This document shows positions 8,479-19,013 of a stretch of 64,000 nucleotides of DNA, piece after piece. The stretch is from Lacisediminihabitans profunda (GTDB taxonomy: Bacteria > Actinomycetota > Actinomycetes > Actinomycetales > Microbacteriaceae), in contig NZ_VRMG01000004.1 in assembly GCF_008040105.1 (NCBI RefSeq), positions 355,256 to 419,255 on the forward strand, given 5' to 3'. The translations under genes and the position numbers were made by a program. Position 1 is the first letter of the stretch. Each line of letters opens with the position of its first letter. The notes below the pieces were generated by a model. The model was not told the origin of the DNA, did no database searches, and was given only the letters and a program-made list of their open reading frames with translations.

Positions 8479-10428
8479 TCAGTTGGGGCGTTCCGAGCCG
8501 AGCCGACGTTGCTCCTCGACCGAGTCGGGCAGCGGGCGTGCCACAGGGATCTTGCTGCCGAGCACCTGGGCCACCACGTCCCGCGCGATGCGCTGCGGGG
8601 TGAGGCCGACCTCCTCGAGTATCTCGGCCCGGGAGCCGTGCTCGAGGAACTCGTCGGGCAGCCCGAGCTCGTTGAGGGCCGTGTCGACCCCCGCCTCGCG
8701 CAGGTCCTGGCGGATGCGTGTGCCGATTCCCCCCACTCGGATGCCGTCCTCGATCGTCACGACCAGGCGGTGTTCCGCGGCGAGATCGACGACGCTGCGC
8801 GGAACCGGCACGACCCAGCGCGGGTCGATCACGGTGGCGCCGATCCCCTGCGCCGCGAGCCGCTCCGCCACCTGCAGTCCCAACTCCGCCATCGGGCCGA
8901 CCGTCACGATCAGCACGTCCCGATGGGCCGCCTCCACGAGGACATCCACCCCGTCGGCGGTGCGGCGCACGGCCGTGAGCTCGTTGCCGACATTTCCCTT
9001 CGAGAATCGAACGACGGTCGGCGCATCCTTCACCGCCACCGCCTCGCCGAGTTCCTCGCGAAGACGAGTCGCGTCCCGGGGCGCGCTCAGCCTGATGTTG
9101 GGGATCACCTGCAGGATGGCGAGGTCCCACATTCCGTGGTGGCTCGGTCCGTCCGGGCCGGTCACGCCCGCGCGGTCGAGCACGAAGGTGACTCCCGCCT
9201 TGTGCAGGGCCACATCCATGAGCACCTGGTCGAAGGCCCGGTTGATGAAGGTCGCGTAGAGCGCGACCACCGGGTGCAGGCCGCCGAAGGCGAGCCCCGC
9301 GGCGGAGGTGACCGCGTGCTGCTCGGCGATGCCGACGTCGAAGACGCGGTCGGGATACTTGGCGGCGAGCTTGTCGAGCCCGGTCGGCCGCAGCATGGCG
9401 GCCGTGATCCCCACGATGGTGGGATCGGCATCCGCGAGCCTGACGATCTCCTCGGAGAACACCGAAGTCCAGGACGGCCGGTCGCTGCCTCCGATGGGCT
9501 CCCCCGTCTCCGGGTCGATGTGCCCGACGGCGTGGAACTGGTCGGCCGCGTCGAGCAGCGCGGGCTGGTAGCCCTTGCCCTTCTGCGTGATCGCGTGCAC
9601 GATCACCGGAGCACCGTAGTTCTTGGCCTGACGGAGGGCCTCCTGCAGCGCATGGATGTCGTGGCCGTGCACCGGACCGATGTACTTGATGTCGAGGTTG
9701 GAATACAGCGCCTCGTTGTTCGAGAACCGGCTGAGAAAGCCGTGCAGTCCCCCACGCACCCCGCGGTAGATGGCCTGCCCTGGTTTGCCGAAACGATCGA
9801 AGAGCCTGCGGCTGGAGACGTAGAGGTCCCGGTAGGAGCGGCGGGTGCGCACGTCGTTGAGGAACCGGGCCATGCCGCCGATGGTGGGCGCGTAGGAGCG
9901 GCCGTTGTCGTTCACGACGATCACGAGGTTGCGGCTGTTGTCGTCGCTGATGTTGTTGAGGGCCTCCCACGTCATCCCACCGGTGAGGGCGCCGTCGCCG
10001 ACGATCGCGACGACATGGCGATCCTTCTGACCGGTCATCTGGAAGGCGCGTGAGATGCCGTCGGCCCAACTGAGCGAACTGGACGCGTGTGAACTCTCCA
10101 CGATGTCGTGCACGGACTCCGAGCGTTGCGGATACCCCGCGAGCCCTCCCCGCTCCCGAAGGCGCGAGAAGTCCTGCCGACCGGTGAGCAGCTTGTGCAC
10201 GTAGGACTGGTGTCCGGTGTCGAAGACGATGGCGTCATTCGGCGAGTCGAACACCGAATGAACAGCCATCGTCAACTCGACGACGCCGAGGTTCGGACCG
10301 AGGTGGCCCCCGGTCTTGGAGACCTCCGCGATGAGGAATTCCCTGATCTCGGCGGCCAGTTCGACGAGTTGTTCCGTGCTCAGCGCGTCCAGGTCACGGG
10401 GACCGTGGATGCTCTCGAGAAGGCTCAT
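8479..10428 (-). CDS. dxs: 1-deoxy-D-xylulose-5-phosphate synthase
   Basis: This 649-residue thiamine-diphosphate enzyme condenses pyruvate and glyceraldehyde 3-phosphate, the entry step of the MEP isoprenoid pathway. The N-terminal domain carries GGHLGPNLGVVELT with the catalytic His region, DTGHQSYVHKLLTGR, and the ThDP/Mg motif VAIVGDGALTGGMTWEALNN. The pyrimidine-domain Glu is in VGIAEQHAV, and DGPSHHGMWDL is also family-typical. Length is normal. It lies 9 bases downstream of acnA on the same strand and probably shares its transcript. It is the only isoprenoid gene in the window. Confidence 0.96.
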   Translation of the reverse strand: MSLLESIHGPRDLDALSTEQLVELAAEIREFLIAEVSKTGGHLGPNLGVVELTMAVHSVFDSPNDAIVFDTGHQSYVHKLLTGRQDFSRLRERGGLAGYPQRSESVHDIVESSHASSSLSWADGISRAFQMTGQKDRHVVAIVGDGALTGGMTWEALNNISDDNSRNLVIVVNDNGRSYAPTIGGMARFLNDVRTRRSYRDLYVSSRRLFDRFGKPGQAIYRGVRGGLHGFLSRFSNNEALYSNLDIKYIGPVHGHDIHALQEALRQAKNYGAPVIVHAITQKGKGYQPALLDAADQFHAVGHIDPETGEPIGGSDRPSWTSVFSEEIVRLADADPTIVGITAAMLRPTGLDKLAAKYPDRVFDVGIAEQHAVTSAAGLAFGGLHPVVALYATFINRAFDQVLMDVALHKAGVTFVLDRAGVTGPDGPSHHGMWDLAILQVIPNIRLSAPRDATRLREELGEAVAVKDAPTVVRFSKGNVGNELTAVRRTADGVDVLVEAAHRDVLIVTVGPMAELGLQVAERLAAQGIGATVIDPRWVVPVPRSVVDLAAEHRLVVTIEDGIRVGGIGTRIRQDLREAGVDTALNELGLPDEFLEHGSRAEILEEVGLTPQRIARDVVAQVLGSKIPVARPLPDSVEEQRRLGSERPN

Positions 10429-10437
10429 CCGGTCAGC

Positions 10438-13257
<2,820 letters not shown>

Positions 13258-13382
13258 TGCGCGTCTCCCTTACTGAGCCCTGCCTGCTACCGGTGCCAAT
13301 CCTTGCTTTCGACCAGACCGCCTGCCAGCAAGGCAAGCCTAAGTCTCGTCGGTCAGTTCAGCGAGGGCGTTCGGTGCAAAAC

Positions 13383-13400
13383 TATCTTGATGTCAAGATA
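13383..13400. promoter_or_regulatory. 18-bp perfect palindrome upstream of acnA (candidate operator)
   Basis: TATCTTGA-TG-TCAAGATA is a perfect two-fold symmetric site in the 192-base gap between the DUF3159 stop and the acnA start. It is AT-rich in a GC-rich genome. The minus-strand reading contains TTGACA, which would be a perfect -35 box for acnA. Its size and symmetry resemble MarR-family operators. The identity of the regulator is not known from this window. Nearer acnA, AAGGCAAGCCTAAGT at about 13329-13343 loosely resembles a DtxR/IdeR iron box. Confidence 0.6.
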
Positions 13401-13449
13401 AATAGTACACGGAATGGACGCCGCGGGCCGCAGCGACCCTTCGCTCGGC

Positions 13450-14178
13450 TCACTCGGCGCTTCGCTCGCCGGCCTTCGCGTAGACGGCCCGGACGAGGAG
13501 CCAGGTGACCCAGAGCAGGCCGGCGTAGAGCGGAACCCCCAGCAGGAGCTTCATCGCCGCGAGCCACTCCACGTTGCGCGCCCAGTAGAGCGGAAGCTCC
13601 ACGACGAGGCGCAGGGCGAAGAGGCCGGCCCAGAGCCACGTGGCGAGGTAAAGCACGCGCCGCTTCGACCGGTTCTGCCGCCACTCGAATCCCTCGTTGG
13701 TGAGGAAGCCGACGATCACGCCGATGAGCGGCCAGCGCACCGCGATGCTCACGAGGAGCACGCTGACGCTTGCGACGTTGATGACGATGCCCGGCAGGAA
13801 ATTCTGCTCCGCGCGCCCGGACAGCAGCGCCAGCGCGGCCGAAACACCGATGCCGATGATGCCAGCGAGGGCCTGCGAGACCGGGCTGCGAGTAACAAGG
13901 CGCACGACGACGAAGACCACGGCGAGTGCTACTGGAGCCAGCACCGCGAGGGTCACGTCCCTGGTCAGGGTGTAGATGACGAGAAAGCCGAGGCCCGGCA
14001 GGATCGACTCGACGAGCCCGCGAACCCCGCCGATCGCCGCGAGGAGCGATCGGGCGGTCGGCACCTCCCCCGGCGTCACCTGGCCGAGGCCGCTCTTGCG
14101 GAGGGCGTCGCCGAGACTCTGCCGAAAGCTCGGGAGCTCGGTGTCCCTGTCGTTCTCGTCGTCGGCCCGGGCGGACAT
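13450..14178 (-). CDS. DUF3159 membrane protein
   Basis: This 242-residue integral membrane protein belongs to the actinobacterial DUF3159 family, of unknown function. After a short charged N-terminus (about 45 residues), five or six hydrophobic segments follow, such as GLGFLVIYTLTRD, AVLAPVALAVVFVVVRL, ALAGIIGIGVSAALALL and GVPLYAGLLWVTWLLVRAVY. I start it at the ATG at 14178, which overlaps the stop of the DUF3710 gene by one base. The longer upstream frame is only a shadow of DUF3710. It is the last gene of the dut-DUF3710-DUF3159 unit, a conserved actinobacterial neighbourhood that often also includes potassium-uptake (Trk) genes, absent here. Confidence 0.88.
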   Translation of the reverse strand: MSARADDENDRDTELPSFRQSLGDALRKSGLGQVTPGEVPTARSLLAAIGGVRGLVESILPGLGFLVIYTLTRDVTLAVLAPVALAVVFVVVRLVTRSPVSQALAGIIGIGVSAALALLSGRAEQNFLPGIVINVASVSVLLVSIAVRWPLIGVIVGFLTNEGFEWRQNRSKRRVLYLATWLWAGLFALRLVVELPLYWARNVEWLAAMKLLLGVPLYAGLLWVTWLLVRAVYAKAGERSAE

Positions 14179-14813
14179 CAGAGCGTCGACGCCTCGTTGT
14201 CCTCTGCCGTCCCCGCACTCTTGGGCATGTGCAGGGGAATCAGGTCGCGGGGCGGCATCGGCGTCTTGCCGCGCACCACCACGACGCTGCGGAACAGTTC
14301 CTCGATCTTGGCGGCCGCCTCGGCATCCACTGCACCCTCGCCGGCGATCACCCCGCGCAGGAACCAACGCGGTCCGTCAACGCCGATGAAGCGCGCGAGC
14401 CTGGTGGAGTTGGGCTGGCCGGCCGTCGCGGCCGGGATCTCGGCAAGCAGTTCCGGGCCGAACGGACCGACCGTGAGGGTGGTCTTGCCCCCCTGCTTGG
14501 CGATCTGCTCGGTGATCTGCTCGCGGATCTCGTGCCAGAGTCCCGTGGTGCGGGGCGCGGCGAACGGCTGCACCTGCAGCGTGGAGCCGGCGAAGTCCAG
14601 TCCGACGGCGACGACGCGCTGGCTTCCCTCCTCCACCTCGAGGCGGAGCTGGAGTCCCTCGCGGGGAAGGATCTTCACCCCGCCGAGGTCGACGTAGGGA
14701 CGCACCGGGTTGGCCTCGGCCTCGTCCAGAGGACCTTCGGTCGCGCGATCGGCAGGCGCAGACTTGGGCTGCTCCTCGCCGCCATCGATTTCTGCTGAAC
14801 TGGTGTCGCTCAC
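14178..14813 (-). CDS. DUF3710 protein
   Basis: This 211-residue soluble protein matches the DUF3710 family found next to dut across actinobacteria. Its function is unknown. Landmarks are RPYVDLGGVKILPREGLQLRLEVEE in the first third, then QPFAAPRTTGLWHEIREQI, and near the end RFIGVDGPRWFLRGVIAGEGA and VVVRGKTPMPPRDLIPL. The N-terminal ~35 residues are acidic and low-complexity. It overlaps dut by four bases (ATGA) and DUF3159 by one base, so all three are tightly coupled in one operon. Confidence 0.9.
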   Translation of the reverse strand: MSDTSSAEIDGGEEQPKSAPADRATEGPLDEAEANPVRPYVDLGGVKILPREGLQLRLEVEEGSQRVVAVGLDFAGSTLQVQPFAAPRTTGLWHEIREQITEQIAKQGGKTTLTVGPFGPELLAEIPAATAGQPNSTRLARFIGVDGPRWFLRGVIAGEGAVDAEAAAKIEELFRSVVVVRGKTPMPPRDLIPLHMPKSAGTAEDNEASTL

Positions 14814-15268
14814 GAGCCGTCTCCTTGGGTCTTGACGCGGTAACCGGTCGAGCCGAAGCCCGAATCTCCTCGATGGCTTCCGGGAAGCTCATCGACCGGC
14901 ACGAAACGGGCCTTGGTCACCGGCATGATGACGAGTTGCGCGATCCGGTCACCGACTGCGACAGAATACGGCACCGATCTGTCAGTGTTCAGCAGGGTGA
15001 CCCGGATCTCGCCGCGATATCCGGCATCGACGGTCCCGGGGCTGTTGACGATGGTGATGCCGTGTTTTGACGCGAGCCCACTGCGCGGCACGACGAAGGC
15101 GACATAGCCGTCGGGCAGCGCGATGGAGACTCCGGTGCCCACGGTCGCCCTCTCGCCGGGTTCGAGGGACACTGCCTCCGCCGCCGACAGATCGGCGCCG
15201 GCATCTCCCGGGTGTGCGTATCCCGGAACGGTGTCGGCGACGATGAGTATCTCCACAGTTTCTGCCAC
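14810..15268 (-). CDS. dut: dUTP diphosphatase
   Basis: This 152-residue homotrimeric enzyme hydrolyses dUTP to dUMP and pyrophosphate, keeping uracil out of DNA. All five signature motifs are present in order: GDAGADLSA, PRSGLASKHG, NSPGTVDAGYRGEI, GDRIAQLVI and GDSGFGSTG. The frame is open for 36 more codons upstream, but those are Cys/Trp/Arg-rich, without family similarity, and overlap the divergent DUF3093 gene. The GTG at 15268 gives the standard N-terminus VEILIVADTVPGYAHPGDAGA. It heads the dut-DUF3710-DUF3159 operon. Confidence 0.95.
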   Translation of the reverse strand: MAETVEILIVADTVPGYAHPGDAGADLSAAEAVSLEPGERATVGTGVSIALPDGYVAFVVPRSGLASKHGITIVNSPGTVDAGYRGEIRVTLLNTDRSVPYSVAVGDRIAQLVIMPVTKARFVPVDELPGSHRGDSGFGSTGYRVKTQGDGS

Positions 15269-15342
15269 GTCACGAGGGTAGTGCAGAACGCGCCGGGGCC
15301 AGCAGGGCGGGCGGGCACAGCAAAGTCTGATCGAATAGCACC

Positions 15343-15798
15343 ATGACGATTTACCGAGAACGCCTCTGGGCCTCACCCTGGGTGTTCATTTCGACCGCAC
15401 TGGTGATCCCGGCGAGTCTGCTGGTCTTCCTGCCGATCAACTTCTTCGTCGGGGTGGTCGTCTCCATCGCGCTGTACGCCGCCTGTGTGGTCGTTCTCGT
15501 GGCGACCTCTCCGTTGATCGAGGTCACGAGCGACCACCTCTCGGCCGGAAGCGCGACCCTTCCTCTGGCCTTCGCGGGAGAGGCCAAGGGCTTCGAGGGC
15601 GAGGAGGCCACGCTCGAGCGCGGCCAGAGACTGGATGCCCGGGCCTGGCTCCTGATCCGAGGCTGGGTCTCCTCCGTGGTCACCGTGCAGGTGACCGACG
15701 CGAACGATCCGACGCCGTATTGGCTGGTCTCGACTCGCCGACCGGGGGAACTGATAAGGGCCCTGGCCGAAGCCAAGGCCCAACAGTTACGTTCCTAA
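15343..15798 (+). CDS. DUF3093 membrane protein
   Basis: This 151-residue protein of the actinobacterial DUF3093 family has two adjacent N-terminal transmembrane helices (WVFISTALVIPASLLVFLP and FFVGVVVSIALYAACVVVLV). A soluble domain with a beta-rich pattern follows and ends in YWLVSTRRPGELIRAL. No biochemical role is established. The family regularly lies divergent from dut and near a DUF4193 gene, as here, but that neighbourhood has not revealed a function. ATG start with 74 bases to the divergent dut start. Confidence 0.88.
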   Translation: MTIYRERLWASPWVFISTALVIPASLLVFLPINFFVGVVVSIALYAACVVVLVATSPLIEVTSDHLSAGSATLPLAFAGEAKGFEGEEATLERGQRLDARAWLLIRGWVSSVVTVQVTDANDPTPYWLVSTRRPGELIRALAEAKAQQLRS

Positions 15799-15826
15799 AC
15801 AATTGCTGCCCTGAGCAGTTACTGCC

Positions 15827-16120
15827 CTAGGCCGCGCACTCCTGGCAGATCGGACCGAGCTTCTCTTCATGATCGAGTTGCGAGCGGTGCTTCACGAGGA
15901 AGCAGTTCACACAGGTGAACTCATCTGCCTGGGGCGGCAGCACGACGACGTCGAGGTCGAGGTCTGAAAGGTCGGCTCCTGGGAGCTCGAACCCGCCAGG
16001 GTTGTCGGCGTCATCGACGTCAACGACACCTGACATTTTGTCCGGAACGCGCTCTTTAAGAGCCTCGATCGACTCGGAGTCGTCGTCGGTCTTACGAGGT
16101 GCGTCGTAGTCGGTTGCCAT
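15827..16120 (-). CDS. DUF4193 small zinc-ribbon-like protein
   Basis: This 97-residue acidic protein begins MATDYDAPRK and ends with a CxxC...CxxC pair (CVNC and CQEC, about 20 residues apart), which should bind zinc. The middle is very rich in Asp (SDLDLDVVVLP). These features and the length define the DUF4193 family, conserved in actinobacteria and of unknown function. A start two codons upstream is possible. I prefer the ATG at 16120 because MATDYDAPRK is the common family start. It is convergent with DUF3093 and divergent from sepH. Confidence 0.9.
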   Translation of the reverse strand: MATDYDAPRKTDDDSESIEALKERVPDKMSGVVDVDDADNPGGFELPGADLSDLDLDVVVLPPQADEFTCVNCFLVKHRSQLDHEEKLGPICQECAA

Positions 16121-16318
16121 GCCCATCCACTTCTTTATGCGTCAATTGATCTCAATCGGCGGCCACAGTTTGCATCATCGGCTCGCGAATAGCAAACCAC
16201 TGCAAAAAGACCGTGAATCCGACGCCTGTTGAACTTCCGGCACGCCCGGTATATTCCCGCGAAATCAGGGTCGGGCGTGACACCCTATGAGAACCAGTGA
16301 CCGCGAGAGGCGTTCAGC

Positions 16319-17368
16319 ATGCAAGACCTGAAAGTTATCGGAGTGGAGAACGGCGCACTCCTCGTCGCGTCCCATGAGGGGACCCGTTTTCGGGTAGCGA
16401 TCGACGAGGTGCTGCAGTCGAAGCTCCGCCAGACAATTCACGAGCCCGGCGTCGGGCGCAAGCTCGCGCCGAAGGAGATCCAGGCCCACATCCGGTCCGG
16501 GATGTCCGCCCAGGACGTGGCATCCATCACCGGCGTGCCGCTCGACTACATCCAGAAGTTCGAGGGTCCGGTGCTCGCCGAACGCGAATATGTCGTCACC
16601 TCGGCCCTCGCGGTGCCCGTGCACACCGCCATGGAGACCGACCCGCTCGGCGAAGGTTCGACCTTCGGCACCGTCATCCGCGAACGCCTCTACGACCTGG
16701 GCGCAATCAACGAACGCTGGGCGAGCTGGAAAGAGGTGGGCAGCGGCTGGGTCGTGAAGCTCGCCTTCACCGCCGAGCAGATCGACCACGACGCCCGCTG
16801 GCGCTTCGACCCCAAGAAGGCCGCCCTGGCCCCGCTCAACAGCGAGGCCGTCGCGCTGTCCCAGCAGGGCGAGATGGTGAGCCCCCTCGTGCCGCGCCTT
16901 CGCGCCGTGAACGACGAGGAACGCCGGCCCGACCAGTCCCGCTTCGATAGCGGCGCCTTCACCGACAACGACCTCGGCCGACCCGAGCCCGTCGCGTACC
17001 TCGAGCCGGTGTCGTACGGGCGCCTGGACGACGCGCCGACCGCCGTGTCGGATGCCGCGATCAACCGCGCGCCGGCGGCCGAAGAGTCAGAGTCGAACCA
17101 GACCGCCGATCTCCTCGAGGCGCTCCGGCGACGGCGTGGAGAGCGCGAGCTCGCCAATTTCCCGGAAGAGGACGACGTCAAGGCCTCGCATCCGTCCGGC
17201 GGAATCCGCCTCGTCGACATCCCGCTTGACTTCGACGACGACGATTCGTCACGAGACACGGCACCGCAGCCGACGGTGCTGCATCCGAAGTCCGCGAAGA
17301 AGGGCCGGGCCACGATGCCGAGCTGGGACGAGATCGTGTTCGGCGCCCGCTCGGACGAAGACCACTGA
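16319..17368 (+). CDS. sepH: Septation protein SepH (DUF3071)
   Basis: This 349-residue protein matches SepH, the actinobacterial activator of FtsZ assembly. The conserved N-terminal domain starts MQDLKVIGVENGALLV and contains a helix-turn-helix-like segment (IQAHIRSGMSAQDVASITG). The following conserved part contains the Trp-rich stretch NERWASWKEVGSGWVVKLAF. The C-terminal half is long, acidic and probably disordered, ending in a short conserved motif MPSWDEIVFGA that recurs in this family. No membrane segment is present. It is monocistronic. A plausible promoter (TTGAAC with TATATT) sits near 16230-16256. The role in cell division follows from family knowledge, not from this window. Confidence 0.92.
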   Translation: MQDLKVIGVENGALLVASHEGTRFRVAIDEVLQSKLRQTIHEPGVGRKLAPKEIQAHIRSGMSAQDVASITGVPLDYIQKFEGPVLAEREYVVTSALAVPVHTAMETDPLGEGSTFGTVIRERLYDLGAINERWASWKEVGSGWVVKLAFTAEQIDHDARWRFDPKKAALAPLNSEAVALSQQGEMVSPLVPRLRAVNDEERRPDQSRFDSGAFTDNDLGRPEPVAYLEPVSYGRLDDAPTAVSDAAINRAPAAEESESNQTADLLEALRRRRGERELANFPEEDDVKASHPSGGIRLVDIPLDFDDDDSSRDTAPQPTVLHPKSAKKGRATMPSWDEIVFGARSDEDH

Positions 17369-17462
17369 TCCGGCGCCTTAGCCGCCGCTAGTTTTACTGC
17401 CCAGGCAGGCTGAACCTTCTCGGCCCTCTGGCGGTGCCGCCCGCGTCGGTCGGGCCGTGTTC

Positions 17463-17745
17463 TGCAGGACGGGCCCCGGAGGCGCGGATGCCTACCCCAC
17501 AGAATCTGGTTATGCAGGACAGCTTGTGCAGGACACGGTTGGGGTGTGGCGACCCGAACGGTCCCGGTCTGCAGGACGCTCCCGTCGGTTCTGCACCAAT
17601 CGTCCTCGCCATCCGCCCGAGCCGTCCTGCACAACCCGTCCTGCCGTCCTGCACAACCCGTCCTGCCGTCCTGCACAACCCGTCCTGCACAACTGGAGTC
17701 TGCGGGGCGGGCACCCGTGGACGCCCGAGCCGTCCCGCACAACTC
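17463..17745. repeat. Intergenic array of inverted GTCCTGCA words with 22-bp tandem repeats
   Basis: The 487-base gap between the convergent sepH and phosphatase genes has no convincing ORF but contains a structured repeat field. TGCAGGAC occurs at 17463, 17513, 17527 and 17570, and its reverse complement GTCCTGCA at 17624, 17646, 17668 and 17682. Four copies therefore point one way on the left and four the other way on the right of a centre near 17600. The right half includes three perfect 22-bp tandem units (17622-17643, 17644-17665, 17666-17687). Flanking bases often extend the match to CACAAC. It could fold into a large branched hairpin. Its function is unknown. It is not a CRISPR array, since the units are contiguous without spacers. 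Confidence 0.85.
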
Positions 17746-17855
17746 GTGCCAGGGGCAAGGGAGTGCCGCACAGCGGCGGGGACAGGCGGGCCCCACACCG
17801 CGATCGGAGCCCGCCCACCCATCAGCCGGTTAACCAACGTCCCTGGGCAGCACAC

Positions 17856-19001
17856 CTAGTCCCGAATTGCGAAGGCCCCGAACCGCAACAGCGGAATTGC
17901 CGTCTCCTCCGGCGACCATGACCCGTGCTGGCCGACCATGGACCGGCCATGCTGGGCGACCGGCCGCGAGTCGTAGTAGGCGATGCCCTTGCGGGCGGCG
18001 ACGATGATGTCCCCGATCCGCGGCACGACCTCCCGGTCGACGCGCGGCCCGAACCAGCCGGACTCGATCGCCTCGTCGCGGGAGACTATCCACGACCGGC
18101 TCCCCTCCGCCGCGCGCCACCGCTCGAGCACGGCCTGACGGTGGCCGAGGCTCGCGTCCGGTTCGAAGTGCAGTTGCAGCGCCCGAGGCTCACCGGCGAC
18201 GAAGCGGATGCCGTCCACGAGCCCCGGATCGGTGTCGAACAGGATGTGGGAGCTCTGCGGCACGTCGAGCACGCCGTGGTCCGCCGTGAGCACGAGGCCC
18301 TCCCGGGCGCCGAGGTCGGCGGCGAAGGCACGCACTGTGGAGTCGAGCTCCTCGAGCACCGAGGTCCACAGCGGCGACTGCCAGCCGTGCGAGTGCGCGG
18401 CCTGGTCGAGCTCGGGAACGTAGACGTAGAGCAGTGCCCGGTCCACGGAGTCGAGAACGCGCCTGGCCTCCTCGAAGCGATCCGTCATCGTCGCGCCGCC
18501 GCGGTATTCCGCGCCCCGCAGCACCGCCCGGGTGAAACCGGACGAGCGGTAGCGTTCCGTGCCGATCGCGAACGACCGCACGCCGCGATCCCGAGCCCGT
18601 TCGAAAAGGGTGGGCACTCGCTGCCAGGTCTCCGGATCGAGGCGGTCGTCCCAGCCGCTGAGCTGGTTGACGACGCGGTCGTTCGCCGCGTCGAGCACCG
18701 TATAGCCGACGAGCCCGTGAACACCGGGTGGCTCCCCCGTCGTGAGGGTGGCGAGGGCCGACGCCGTCGTGGTCGGAAAGCGGGCGCCGATGGTGCTCGA
18801 CGGCGAGAGCAGCGGGGCGAGGGTGCGCGAGTGACCGGCACGGGCCTTGAGAACCGATGCCCCGAGACCGTCCACGAGCAGCACGATCGCGGAGTCGACC
18901 CCCGGGAGGTCGAGCACGTTCGGTTCGCCCGCGAGGGATTTCATGCAACTTGGCACGACATCGGCAAGGCTAAACCGGTGCGATTTCGTGGCCGGTAACA
19001 T
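17856..19001 (-). CDS. Alkaline-phosphatase-superfamily protein (type I phosphodiesterase/pyrophosphatase type)
   Basis: This 381-residue protein has the metal-binding and nucleophile layout of the phosphodiesterase/nucleotide pyrophosphatase branch of the alkaline phosphatase superfamily. The first metal Asp is in [14 protein letters not shown]. The nucleophile Thr is in [17 protein letters not shown], and later metal ligands are in [24 protein letters not shown] and [15 protein letters not shown]. No signal peptide is present, so it appears cytosolic. I start at the ATG at 19001, giving [18 protein letters not shown], rather than at 18944. The frame continues upstream only as a shadow of parC. 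It is divergent from parC with 12 bases between starts. The substrate is unknown. Confidence 0.85.
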   Translation of the reverse strand: MLPATKSHRFSLADVVPSCMKSLAGEPNVLDLPGVDSAIVLLVDGLGASVLKARAGHSRTLAPLLSPSSTIGARFPTTTASALATLTTGEPPGVHGLVGYTVLDAANDRVVNQLSGWDDRLDPETWQRVPTLFERARDRGVRSFAIGTERYRSSGFTRAVLRGAEYRGGATMTDRFEEARRVLDSVDRALLYVYVPELDQAAHSHGWQSPLWTSVLEELDSTVRAFAADLGAREGLVLTADHGVLDVPQSSHILFDTDPGLVDGIRFVAGEPRALQLHFEPDASLGHRQAVLERWRAAEGSRSWIVSRDEAIESGWFGPRVDREVVPRIGDIIVAARKGIAYYDSRPVAQHGRSMVGQHGSWSPEETAIPLLRFGAFAIRD

Positions 19002-19013
19002 GGGGGCAATCCT

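Noticed and set aside
17622..17687. Possible CRISPR array because of three perfect 22-bp repeats
   Set aside because: The units are contiguous with no spacers, and no cas genes are present in the window.
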